Shown in pieces: positions 1 to 11,161 of a stretch of DNA of 64,000 nucleotides. Each line of letters starts with the position of its first letter. Position 1 is the stretch's first letter. Under the pieces are notes generated by a model. It was not told the origin of the DNA. It saw only the letters and a program-made list of their open reading frames with translations, and did not search any database. The DNA is taken from NCBI GenBank assembly GCA_024803745.1, contig JANJXV010000151.1, positions 1,798,001 to 1,862,000 of the forward strand, read 5' to 3'. Source of the DNA: Megascapheus bottae (taxonomy: Eukaryota > Chordata > Mammalia > Rodentia > Geomyidae). The position numbers were made by a program, and so were the translations under genes.

Positions 1-663
1 CTCCATTCTATGACTTCACACACCTCCATTCTGTGACTTCACACACCTCCATTCTATGACTTCTCAAACCTCCATTCTGAGTTCACAGACCTCCATTCTA
101 TGACTTCACACACCTCCATTCTATGACTTCACTCACCTCCATTCTGACTTCACACACCTCTATTCTGACTACACACACCTCAATTCTGTGACTTCACACA
201 CCTCCATTCAATGATTTCACACACTTCCATTCTATGACTTCACACACCTCCATTCTGTGACTTCACACACCTCCTTTCTATGATTTCACACACCTCCAAT
301 CTGACTTCACACACCTCCATTCTATGACTTCACACACCTCCATTCGTTGACATCAAAGAACACCATTCTATGACTTCACACAACTCCATTTTGACTTCAC
401 ACACCTCCATTCTATGAGTTCACACACCTCCATTTTATGACTTCACACACCTCCATTCTATGACTTCACACACCTCAATTCTATGACTTCACACACCTCC
501 ATTCTATGTCTTCCCACACCTCCATTCTGTGACTTCACACACCTCCACTCTATGACTTCAAACACCTTCATTCTTACTTCACAAACATCCATTCTGTGAC
601 TTCACACACCTCCATTCTGTGACTTCACACACCTTCATTTTGACTTCACACACCTCGCTTCTG

Positions 664-671
664 TGACGTCA
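664..671. promoter_or_regulatory. Perfect CRE palindrome (TGACGTCA) in a satellite unit, one of 13 noted
   Basis: The normal unit carries TGACTTCA, one base from the palindromic CREB/ATF site TGACGTCA. In some units the T has become G and the site is perfect. Starts that I read: 664, 4954, 12254, 13555, 21051, 25319, 31367, 38936, 41319, 45333, 51099, 56224 and 61213. Several are the same variant unit copied with the HORs: 4954, 38936, 41319, 51099, 56224 and 61213 lie in one module, and 13555, 21051, 25319 and 31367 in another. The match is seen in the sequence. Binding or any function is not shown and may be absent. Confidence 0.4.
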
Positions 672-1214
672 CACACCTCAATTCTGTGACTTCACACACC
701 TCCATTCTGACTTCACATACCTCCATTCTATGATTTCACACACCTCCATTCTATGACTTCACACACCTCCATTCTGTGACTTCACACACCACCTTTTTGA
801 ATTCACACACCTCCATTCTGTGACTTCACACACCTCCATTCTGTGACTTCACACACCTCCGTTTTGACTTCACACACTTCCATTCTGTGACTTCACACAC
901 CTCCATACTGTGACTTCACACACCTCTATTGTTTCACTTCACACACCTCCATTCTTTGACTTCACACACCTCCATTCCATGACTTCACACACCTCCATTC
1001 TATGAGTTCATACACCTCCATTCTATGAGTTCACACACCTCCAATTTGACTTCACACACCTCCATTCTATGACTTCACAAACCTCCATTCTGTGACTTCA
1101 CACACCTCCATTCTGAGTTCACACACCTCCATTCTGTGACTTCACACACCTCCATTCGTTGACATCAAAAAACACCATTCTATGACTTCACACAACTCCA
1201 TTTTAACTTCACAC

Positions 1215-3191
1215 ACCTCCATTCTATGACTTCACTCACCTCTATTCTGACTTCACACACCTCAATTCTGACTTCACACACCTCAATTCTGTGACTTCAC
1301 ACACCTCCATTCAATGATTTCACACACTTCCATTCTATGACTTCACAAACCTCCATTCTGTGGCTTCACACACCTACATTCTGAGTTCACACACCTCCAT
1401 TCTGTGACTTCACACACCTCCATTCTGTGATTTCACACACCTCCAATCTGACTTCACACACCTCCATTCTATGACTTCACACACCTCCATTCTGTGACTT
1501 CACACACCTCCATTCTGTGACTTCACACACTTCGATCCTATGACTTCACACACCTCCATTCTATGAATTCACACACCTCCATTCTGTGATTTCACACACC
1601 TCCATTCTATGACTTCACACACCTCCATTCTGTGACTTCACACACCTCCATTCTGAGTTCACACACCTCCATTCTATCATTTCACAAACCCCCATTCTGA
1701 GTTCACAGACCTCCATTCTATGACTTCACACACTTCCATTCTATGACTTCACACACCTCCATTCTGACTTCACACACCTCCATTCTGACTTCACACACCT
1801 CAATTCTTTGACTTCACACACCTCCATTCTATGATTTCACACACTTCCATTCTATGACTTCACACACCTCCATTCTATGACTTCACACACCTCATTTCTG
1901 AGTTGACACACCTCCATTCTGTGATTTCACACACCTACATTCTGACTTCACACACCTCCATTCTATGACTTCACACACCTCCATTCATTGACATCAAAAA
2001 CAACCATTCTATGACTTCACACAACTCCATTGTGACTTCACACACCTCCATTCTATGAATTCACACACCTCCATTTTATGACTTCACACACCTCCATTAT
2101 ATGACTTCACACACCTCCATTCTTTGACTTCACACACCTCCATTCTATGACTTCACAAACCTCCATTCTGAGTTCACAGACCTCCATTCTATGACTTCAC
2201 ATACCTCCATTCTATGACTTCACTCACCTCTATTCTGACTTCACACACCTCAATTCTGACTTCACACACCTCAATTCTGTGACTTCACACACCTCCATTC
2301 AATGATTTCACACACTTCCATTCTATGACTTCACAAACCTCCATTCTGTGGCTTCACACACCTACATTCTGAGTTCACACACCTCCATTCTGTGACTTCA
2401 CACACCTCCATTCTGTGATTTCACACACCTCCAATCTGACTTCACACACCTCCATTCTATGACTTCACACACCTCCATTCTGTGACTTCACACACCTCCA
2501 TTCTGTGACTTCACACACTTCGATCCTATGACTTCACACACCTCCATTCTATGAATTCACACACCTGCATTCTGTGATTTCACACACCTCTATTCTATGA
2601 CTTCACACACCTCCATTCTGTGACTTCACACACCTCCATTCTGAGTTCACACACCTCCATTCTATGATTTCACAAACCCCCATTCTGAGTTCACAGACCT
2701 CCATTCTATGACTTCACACACTTCCATTCTATGACTTCACACACCTCCATTCTGACTTCACACACCTCCATTCTGACTTCACACACCTCAATTCTTTGAC
2801 TTCACACACCTCCATTCTATGATTTCACACACTTCCATTCTATGACTTCACACACCTCCATTCTATGACTTCACACACCTCATTTCTGAGTTGACACACC
2901 TCCATTCTCTGATTTCACACACCTCCATTCTGATTTCACACACCTCCATTCTATGACTTCACACACCTCCATTCATTGACATCAAAAACAACCATTCTAT
3001 GACTTCACACAACTCCATTGTGACTTCACACACCTCCATTCTATGAATTCACACACCTCCATTTTATGACTTCACACACCTCCATTATATGACTTCACAC
3101 ACCTCCATTCTTTGACTTCACACACCTCCATTCTATGACTTCACAAACCTCCATTCTGAGTTCACAGACCTCCATTCTATGACTTCACACA
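1215..3191 (+). repeat. 988-bp higher-order repeat, two tandem copies
   Basis: The order of variant units from about 1,215 to 2,203 is repeated from about 2,203 to 3,191. Two marker variants fix the offset. TGGCTTCACA occurs at 1,361 and 2,349, and TTCGATCC at 1,531 and 2,519, both exactly 988 bp apart. A third copy starts near 3,191 but soon departs. The same marker series recurs around 16.2-17.0, 19.3-20.1, 23.6-24.4, 27.2-28.0, 29.5-30.3, 33.2-34.0, 36.4-37.2 and 46.2-47.1 kb, so this module is a basic building block of the array. Boundaries are approximate. Confidence 0.8.
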
Positions 3192-6100
3192 CCTCCATTC
3201 TATGAATTCACTCACCTCTATTCTGACTTCACACACCTCAATTCTGACTTCACACACCTCCATTCTGTGACTTCACACACCTCCATTCTGTGATTTCACA
3301 CACCTCCAATCTGACTTCACACACCTCCATTCTATGACTTCACACACCTCCATTCGTTGACATCAAAAAACACCATTCTATGACTTCACACAACTCCATT
3401 TAGACTTCACACACCTCCATTCTATGAGTTCACACACCTCCATTTTATGACTTCACACACCTCCATTCTATGACTTCACACACCTCAATTCTATGACTTC
3501 ACACACCTCCATTCTATGACTTCACACACCTCCATTCTGTGACTTCACACACCTCCACTCTATGACTTCAAACACCTTCATTCTTACTTCAAAAACATCC
3601 ATTCTCTGACTTCACACACCTCCATTCTGTGACTTCACACACCTTCATTCTGACTTCACACACCTCCATTCTGTGACTTCACACACCTCAATTCTGTGAC
3701 TTCACACACCTCCATTCTGACTTCACATACCTCCATTGTATGATTTCACACACCTCCATTATATGACTTCACACACCTCCATTCTGTGACTTCACACACC
3801 ACCTTTTTGACTTCACACACCTCCATTATGTGACTTCACACGACTCCATTCTGTGACTTCACACACCTCCGTTTTGACTTCACACACTTCCATACTGTGA
3901 CTTCACACACCTCCTTTCTGTGACTTCACACACCTCTATTGTTTCACTTCACACACCTCCATTCTTTGACTTCACACACCTCCATTCTATGAGTTCACAC
4001 ACCTCCATTCTATGAGTTCACACACCTCCAATTTGACTTCACACACCTCCATTCTATGACTTCACATACCTTCATTCTTACTTCAGAAACCTCCATTCTC
4101 TGACTTCACACACCTCCGTTCTACGACTTCACAAACCTCCATTCTGTGACTTCACACACCTCCATTCGTTGACATCAAAAACCACCATTCTATGACTTCA
4201 CACAACTCCATTTTAACTTCACACACCTCCATTCTATGAGTTCACACACCTCCATTTTATGACTTCACACACCTCCATTCTATGACTTCACACACCTCAA
4301 TTCTATGACTTCACACACCTCCATTCTATGACTTCACACACCTCCATTCTGTGACTTCACCCATCTCCACCCTATGACTTCAAACACCTTCATTCTTACT
4401 TCACAACATCCATTCTGTGACTTCACACACCTCCATTCTGTGATTTCACACACCTTCATTCTGACTTCACACACCTCCATTCTGTGACTTCACACACCTC
4501 AATTCTGTGACTTCACACACCTCCATTCTGACTTCACCACCTCCATTCTATGACTTCACACACCTCCATTCTATGACTTCACACACCTCCATTTTGTGAC
4601 TTCACACACCTAAATTCTATGACTTCACACACCTCCATTGTGACTTCACACACCTCCATTCTATGACTTCACACACCTCCATTCTATGACTTCACACACC
4701 TCCGTTCTGACTTCACACAGCTCCATTCTGTGACTTCACAAAACTCCATTCTGTGATTTCACACACCTCCATACTATGACTTCACACACCTCCATCTATG
4801 ACTTCACACACCTCCATTCTGAGTTCACACACCTCCATTCTGTGACTTCACACACCTCCATTCTGACTTCACACACCTTCATTTTTTGACTTCACACACC
4901 TCCATTCTGTGACTTCTCACACCTCCATTCGATGACTTCACACTCTTCCATTGTGACGTCACACAACTCCATCCTATGAGTTCACACCTCTCCATTCTAT
5001 CATTTCACACACCTCCATTCTGACTTCACACACCTCCATTCTATGACATCACAGACCTCGAATCTGTGACTTCACTCACCTCCACTCTATGACTTCACAC
5101 TCCTCCATTCTATGACTTCCCACACCTCCTTTCTATGACTTCACCCACCTCAGTCTATGACTTCACACACCTCCATTCTGACTTCACTCACCTCCATTCT
5201 GTGACTTCACACACCTCCGTTTTGACTTCAGACACTTCCAATCTGTGACTTCACACACCTCCATTCTGTGACTTCACACACCTCTATTGTTTCACTTCAC
5301 ACACCTCCATTCTTTGACTTCACACACCGCCATTCCATGACTTCACAAACCTCCATTCTATGAGTTCACACACCTCCATTCTATGAGTTCACACACCTCC
5401 AATTTGACTTCACACATCTCCATTCTATAACTTCACACACCTTCATTCTTACTTCAGAAACATCCATTCTCTGACTTCACACACCTCCATTCTATGACTT
5501 CACACACCTCCATTCTGTGGCTTCACACACCTACATTCTGAGTTCACACACCTCCATTCTGTGACTTCACAAACCTCCATTCTGTGACTTCACACACCTC
5601 GATCCTATGACTTCACACTCCTCCATTCAATGAATTAACACAACTCCATTCTGTGATTTCACAAACCTCCATTCTATGACTTCACACACCTCCATTCTGT
5701 GACTTCACACACCTCCATTCTGAGTTCACACACCTCCATTCTAAGACTTCACAAACCTCCATTCTGAGTTCACAGACCTCCATTCTATGACTTCACACAC
5801 CTCCATTCTATGACTTCACTCACCTCCATTCTGACTTCACACAACTCCATTCTAACTTCACACACCTTAATTCTGTGACTTCAAACACCTCCATTCTATT
5901 ATTTCACACACTTCCATTCTATGACTTCACACACCTCCATTCTGTGATTTCACACACCTCCATTCGTTGACATCAAAAAACACCATTCTATGACTTCACA
6001 CAACTCCATTTTGACTTCACACACCTCCATTCTATGAGTTCACACACCTCCATTTTATGACTTCACACACCTCCATTCTTTGACTTCACACACCTCCAAT

Positions 6101-6981
6101 CTGAGTTCACACACCTCCATTCTCTGACTTCACACACCTCCATTCTTCCTTCACACACCTCCATTCTATGACTTCACACACTTCCATTCTCTGACTTCAC
6201 ACACCTCCATTCTGTGGCTTCACACACCTCCATTCTGAGTTCACACACCTCCATTCTGTGACTTCACACACCTCCATTCTGTGACTTCACACACCTCCAT
6301 TCTGTGACTTCACACACCTCGAACCTATGACTTCACACACCTCCATTCTTTGAATTCACACACCTCCATTCTGTGATTTAACACACCTCCATTCTATGAC
6401 TTCACACACCTCATTTCTGAGTTGACACACCTCCATTCTGTGATTTCACACACCTCCAATCTGACATCACACACCTCCATTCTATGACTTCACACACCCC
6501 CATTCGTTGACATCAAAAACAACCATTCTATGACTTCACACAACTCCATTGTGACTTCACACACCTCCATTCTGTGACTTCACACACCTCCATTCTGAGT
6601 TCACACACCTCCATTCTATGACTTCACAAACCCCCATTCTGAGTTCACATACGTCCATTCTATGACTTCACACACTTCCATTCTATGACTTCACACACCT
6701 CCATTCTATGACTTGACACACCTCCATTCTGTGACTTCACACACCTCCATTCTATGACTTCACAAACGTCCATTCTGAGTTCACAGTCCTCCATTCTATG
6801 ACTTCACACACCTCCATTCTATGACTTCACACACCTCCATTCTGTGACTTCACACACCTCCATTCTGTGACTTCACACACCTCCATTTTGACTTCACACA
6901 CTTCAATTCTGTGACTTCACACACCTCCTGTTGTGAGCCAGAGTGGAATCAAACTGTACCTTGGCTTGCATCAGACGATGG

Positions 6982-6988
6982 CTTTGTT
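6982..6988 (+). promoter_or_regulatory. SOX-like motif in LTR copy 1
   Basis: CTTTGTT lies 53 bases into the LTR and 26 bases before the octamer motif. It resembles the core bound by SOX-family HMG proteins. It is present at the same offset in the other six LTRs. A 7-base match is weak evidence on its own. It is listed because it sits near a perfect octamer in what is probably the U3 region. Confidence 0.3.
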
Positions 6989-7014
6989 GTCTTATTGCTT
7001 TCTGGCCCTATTCT

Positions 7015-7022
7015 ATGCAAAT
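7015..7022 (+). promoter_or_regulatory. Perfect POU octamer motif in LTR, present in all seven copies
   Basis: ATGCAAAT lies 86 bases into the LTR, in the likely U3 enhancer region. It is followed at once by GACCT, which with the last T gives TGACCT, a nuclear-receptor half-site. ATGCAAAT is the exact consensus for POU-family factors (OCT1, OCT4). The same motif starts at 9231, 10928, 43963, 49705, 54694 and 59819 in the other copies, none of which has changed it. The match is seen in the sequence. Enhancer activity is inferred. Confidence 0.5.
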
Positions 7023-7097
7023 GACCTGAGAATTACAATATGAATGTAACACCTGGAGGTTCCCTGGGTCAGGAGGTGGGAAGAAGGGGGAGTGGAA

Positions 7098-7103
7098 AAT
7101 AAA
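7098..7103 (+). terminator. AATAAA, probable LTR poly(A) signal
   Basis: AATAAA lies 169 bases into the LTR and is followed about 50 bases later by a GT/T-rich stretch (GCTGTGTCTGTCTCTC starts at 7151). Together they make a plausible poly(A) signal and downstream element, as expected near the R region of a retroviral LTR. It is conserved at 9314, 11011, 44046, 49788, 54777 and 59902. An alternative reading is a TATA-like promoter element, and in compact LTRs the two roles can be hard to separate by eye. Confidence 0.5.
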
Positions 7104-7104
7104 C

Positions 7105-7137
7105 CGGCAGTCTCGGCAGTCTTTACCTGGACTGCCG
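7105..7137 (+). repeat. Tandem 9-mer and inverted repeat inside LTR copy 1
   Basis: CGGCAGTCT occurs twice in tandem at 7105-7113 and 7114-7122. The second copy is followed by its own inverted repeat: CGGCAGTC at 7114-7121 pairs with GACTGCCG at 7130-7137 across an 8-base loop. The pairing is perfect only in this LTR. The other six have G in place of C at the position matching 7136, giving GACTGCGG and breaking one pair of the stem. The structure lies just after AATAAA, in the likely R region. Which state is ancestral is not known. Confidence 0.55.
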
Positions 7138-7248
7138 ACATCCCGGACCCGCTGTGTCTGTCTCTCTTCTATTTCTTGCTAGTCCTTGCCCCCCGATTTC
7201 AGGAACCCCAATCTGCGAACCCTGGTTTGCTGCCGGTTGGCCCCGGCA

Positions 7249-9144
7249 ACCTCCATTCTGTGACTTCACACACCTCCATTTTGACTTCACACACCTCCAT
7301 TCTATGACTTCACACACCTTCATTCTTACTTTAGAAACATCCATTCTATGACTTCACACACCTCCATTGTATGACTTCACAAACCTCCATTCTGTGACTT
7401 CACACACCTCCATTCTATGACTTCACACACTTCCATTTTGTGACTTCACCCACCTCCATTGTGAGTTCACATACCTCCATTCTGTGATTCACACACCTTC
7501 ATTCTGTGACTTCACACACCTCCATTCTATGACTTCACACACCTCCATTCTGTGACTTCACGCACCTCCATTCTATGACTTCAAACACCTCCATTCTGTG
7601 ACTTCAAACACCTCCATTTTGAGTACACAAACCTCCATTCTGTGACTTCACACACCTCTATTCTATGAATTCACACACCTTCATTCTATGACTTCACACA
7701 CTTCCATTCTATGACTTCACACACCTCCAATCTATGATTTCACACACTTCCATTCTGTGATTAACACACCTGCATTCTGTGTTCACACACCTCCATTCTG
7801 TGACTTCACACACCTCCACTCTATGACTTCAAACACCTTCATTCTAACTTCACAAACATCCATTCTGTGACTTCACACACCTCCATTCTGTGACTTCACA
7901 CACCTTCATTCTGACTTCACACACTTCCATTCTGTGACTTCACACACCTCCATTCTATGACTTCACACACCTCCATTCTGTGACTTCACACACCACCTTT
8001 TTGAATTCACACACCTCCATTCTGTGACTTCACACACCTCCATTCTGTGACTTCACACACCTCCGTTTTGACTTCACACACTTCCATTTTGTGACTTCAC
8101 ACACCTCCATTCTGTGACTTCACACACCTCGATTGTTTCACTTCACACACCTCCATTCCTTGACTTCACACACCTCCATTCCATGACTTCACACGACTCC
8201 ATTCTATGACTTCACACACCTTCATTCTTACTTCAGAAACATCCATTCTCTGACTTCACAGACCTCCATTCTATGACTTCACAAACCTCCATTCTGTGAC
8301 TTCACACACCTCCAATCTGAGTTCACACACCTCCATTCTCTGACTTCACACACCTCCATTCTTCCTTCACACACCTCCATTCTATGACTTCACACACTTC
8401 CATTCTCTGACTTCACACACCTCCATTCTGTGGCTTCACACACCTCCATTCTGAGTTCACACACCTCCATTCTGTGACTTCACACACCTCCATTCTGTGA
8501 CTTCACACACCTCCATTCTGTGACTTCACACACCTCGAACCTATGACTTCACACACCTCCATTCTTTGAATTCACACACCTCCATTCTGTGATTTAACAC
8601 ACCTCCATTCTATGACTTCACACACCTCATTTCTGAGTTGACACACCTGCATTCTGTGATTTCACACACCTCCAATCTGACATCACACACCTCCATTCTA
8701 TGACTTCACACACCCCCATTCGTTGACATCAAAAACAACCATTCTATGACTTCACACAACTCCATTGTGACTTCACACACCTCCATTCTGTGACTTCACA
8801 CACCTCCATTCTGAGTTCACACACCTCCATTCTATGACTTCACAAACCCCCATTCTGAGTTCACATACGTCCATTCTATGACTTCACACACTTCCATTCT
8901 ATGACTTCACACACCTCCATTCTATGACTTGACACAGCTCCATTCTGTGACTTCACACACCTCCATTCTATGACTTCACAAACGTCCATTCTGAGTTCAC
9001 AGTCCTCCATTCTATGACTTCACACACCTCCATTCTATGACTTCACACACCTCCATTCTGTGACTTCACACACCTCCATTCTGTGACTTCACACACCTCC
9101 ATTTTGACTTCACACACTTCAATTCTGTGACTTCACACACCTCC
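7249..9144 (+). repeat. Satellite array between LTR copies 1 and 2
   Basis: The same 23/21-bp satellite resumes in phase straight after the LTR, starting with the right-hand ACCTCC of the duplication. The units next to the LTR (CCATTTTGAC, then a unit with CTTACTTTAGAAAC) are the same after every LTR. The units just before the next LTR (CACTTCAATTCTG, then the unit cut by the LTR) are the same before every LTR. No gene is seen. Confidence 0.96.
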
Positions 9145-9464
9145 TGTTGTGAGCCAGAGTGGAATCAAACTGTACCTTGGCTTGCATCAGACGATGGCTT
9201 TGTTGTCTTATTGCTTTCTGGCCCTATTCTATGCAAATGACCTGAGAATTACAATATGAATGTAACACCTGGAGGTTCCCTGCGTCAGGAGGTGATAAGA
9301 AGGGGGACTGGAAAATAAACCGGCAGTCTCGGCAGTCTTTACCTGGACTGCGGACATCCCGGACCCGCTGTGTCTGTCTCTCTTCTATTTCTTGCTAGTC
9401 CTTGCCCCCCGATTTCAGGAACCCCAATCTGCGAACCCTGGTTTGCCGCCGGTTGGCCCCGGCA
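9145..9464 (+). mobile_element. Solo LTR, copy 2 (GATAAGA subtype)
   Basis: A 320-bp LTR with TG...CA ends, flanked by ACCTCC at 9139-9144 and 9465-9470, as in copy 1. The octamer starts at 9231 and AATAAA at 9314. It carries the GTGATAAGAAG and GGGGGACTGG variants shared only with copy 3, plus a private C at 9283 (CCTGCGTCAG where the others have CCTGGGTCAG). No retroviral internal sequence is present. It was copied with the surrounding satellite, not inserted independently. Confidence 0.87.
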
Positions 9465-10841
9465 ACCTCCATTCTGTGACTTCACACACCTCCATTTTGA
9501 CTTCACACACCTCCATTCTATGACTTCACACACCTTTATTCTTACTTTAGAAACATCCATTCTATGACTTCACACACCTCCATTGTATGACTTCACAAAC
9601 CTCCATTCTGTGACTTCACACACCTCCATTCTATGACTTCACACACTTCCATTTTGTGACTACACCCACCTCCATTGTGAGTTCACATACCTCCATTCTG
9701 TGATTCACACACCTTCATTCTGTGACTTCACACACCTCCATTCTATGACTTCACACACCTCCATTCTGTGACTTCACGCACCTCCATTCTATGACTTCAA
9801 ACACCTCCATTCTGTGACTTCAAACACCTCCATTTTGAGTACACAAACCTCCATTCTGTGCCTTCACACACCTCTATTCTATGAATTCACACACCTCCAT
9901 TCTATGACTTCACACACTTCCATTCTATGACTTCACACACCTCCAATCTATGATTTCACACACTTCCATTCTGTGATTCACACACCTGCATTCTGTGTTC
10001 ACACACCTCAATTCTGTGAATTCACACACCACCATTCTGACTTCACACACCTCCATTCTTCCTTCACACACCTCCATTCTATGACTTCACACACTTCCAT
10101 TCTCTGACTTCACACACCTCCATTCTGTGGCTTCACACACCTCCATTCTGAGTTCACACACCTCCATTCTGTGACTTCACACACCTCCATTCTGTGACTT
10201 CACACACCTCCATTCTGTGACTTCACACACCTCGAACCTATGACTTCACACACCTCCATTCTTTGAATTCACACACCTCCATTCTGTGATTTAACACACC
10301 TCCATTCTATGACTTCACACACCTCATTTCTGAGTTGACACACCTCCATTCTGTGATTTCACACACCTCCAATCTGACATCACACACCTCCATTCTATGA
10401 CTTCACACACCCCCATTCGTTGACATCAAAAACAACCATTCTATGACTTCACACAACTCCATTGTGACTTCACACACCTCCATTCTGTGACTTCACACAC
10501 CTCCATTCTGAGTTCACACACCTCCATTCTATGACTTCACAAACCCCCATTCTGAGTTCACATACGTCCATTCTATGACTTCACACACTTCCATTCTATG
10601 ACTTCACACACCTCCATTCTATGACTTGACACAGCTCCATTCTGTGACTTCACACACCTCCATTCTATGACTTCACAAACGTCCATTCTGAGTTCACAGT
10701 CCTCCATTCTATGACTTCACACACCTCCATTCTATGACTTCACACACCTCCATTCTGTGACTTCACACACCTCCATTCTGTGACTTCACACACCTCCATT
10801 TTGACTTCACACACTTCAATTCTGTGACTTCACACACCTCC
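9465..10841 (+). repeat. Satellite array between LTR copies 2 and 3
   Basis: Ordinary 23/21-bp satellite continuing in phase from the right-hand ACCTCC. It contains the junction of the 1,697-bp tandem repeat near 10,035. No gene is seen. Confidence 0.96.
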
Positions 10842-11161
10842 TGTTGTGAGCCAGAGTGGAATCAAACTGTACCTTGGCTTGCATCAGACGATGGCTTTGT
10901 TGTCTTATTGCTTTCTGGCCCTATTCTATGCAAATGACCTGAGAATTACAATATGAATGTAACACCTGGAGGTTCCCTGGGTCAGGAGGTGATAAGAAGG
11001 GGGACTGGAAAATAAACCGGCAGTCTCGGCAGTCTTTACCTGGACTGCGGACATCCCGGACCCGCTGTGTCTGTCTCTCTTCTATTTCTTGCTAGTCCTT
11101 GCCCCCCGATTTCAGGAACCCCAATCTGCGAACCCTGGTTTGCCGCCGGTTGGCCCCGGCA
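10842..11161 (+). mobile_element. Solo LTR, copy 3 (GATAAGA subtype)
   Basis: A 320-bp LTR with TG...CA ends, flanked by ACCTCC at 10836-10841 and 11162-11167. The octamer starts at 10928 and AATAAA at 11011. It shares the GATAAGA and GACTGG variants with copy 2 but has the common G at the position where copy 2 has its private C. This is the last LTR before the 32.7-kb LTR-free domain. Confidence 0.87.

Larger units (their letters stand above)
1..6928 (+). repeat. 23/21-bp satellite array, left segment up to the first LTR
   Basis: This is an unbroken tandem array of 23-bp units. The first unit starts at base 1 and its CTCC recurs at base 24. The cores are CCTCCATTCT and TGACTTCACA, joined by AT, GT, or nothing (the 21-bp type, with CTGACTTC or CTGAGTTC). 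Units differ from one another by a few substitutions, and those variants recur in the same order at long distances, so the array has higher-order structure. Bases 1 to about 708 match 14,691-15,398 (offset 14,690). About 3.3-5.5 kb matches 37.3-39.5 kb, at an offset of 33,938 bp that becomes 33,982 after a two-unit (44-bp) indel. The array is already under way at base 1, so its left edge lies outside the window. No gene is seen here. Confidence 0.97.
6929..7248 (+). mobile_element. Solo LTR of a class II-like endogenous retrovirus, copy 1
   Basis: A 320-bp non-satellite segment begins TGTTGTGAGCC and ends CCGGCA. It is flanked by the 6-bp direct repeat ACCTCC at 6923-6928 and 7249-7254. Removing it with one ACCTCC restores a normal satellite unit, so it is an insertion with a target-site duplication. 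TG...CA ends, a 6-bp duplication, an AATAAA at 7098-7103 and a CpG-rich, pyrimidine-rich second half fit a class II (ERVK-type) LTR in + orientation. No gag, pol, env, primer-binding site or second LTR is present, so it is a solo LTR, presumably left by LTR-LTR recombination. Differences from the other copies: C at 7136, which completes an 8-bp inverted repeat, and T at 7231, a CpG-to-TpG change. The family name cannot be fixed without a repeat library. Confidence 0.87.
6085..10006 (+). repeat. LTR-bearing segmental duplication, offset 2,216 bp
   Basis: About 6,085-7,790 is repeated at about 8,301-10,006. The LTR starts (6929 and 9145) and the CATTCTTCCT marker upstream (6141 and 8357) both give an offset of exactly 2,216 bp. 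The copies share the same series of variant units on both sides of the LTR, including the GTGTTCACAC unit near 7,780 and 9,996. After that the copies diverge. The space between the two blocks (about 7,790-8,300) is ordinary satellite. Boundaries are approximate. Confidence 0.8.

Noticed and set aside
345..367. CENP-B box in the ATTCGTTGACATC unit
   Set aside because: It starts TTCG, but the required A and the CGGG part are absent. I saw no CENP-B box in the units I examined, so centromere identity is not supported by this test.
7249..7300. Retroviral primer-binding site or internal region after the LTR
   Set aside because: Satellite resumes directly after the ACCTCC duplication at all seven sites, so there is no room for internal sequence. 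The elements are solo LTRs.
7092..7351. Open frames of 65-73 codons at each LTR, on both strands
   Set aside because: They start in the LTR and run into satellite, repeat only because the DNA repeats, show no domain, and end at satellite stops. They are LTR non-coding sequence read by chance.
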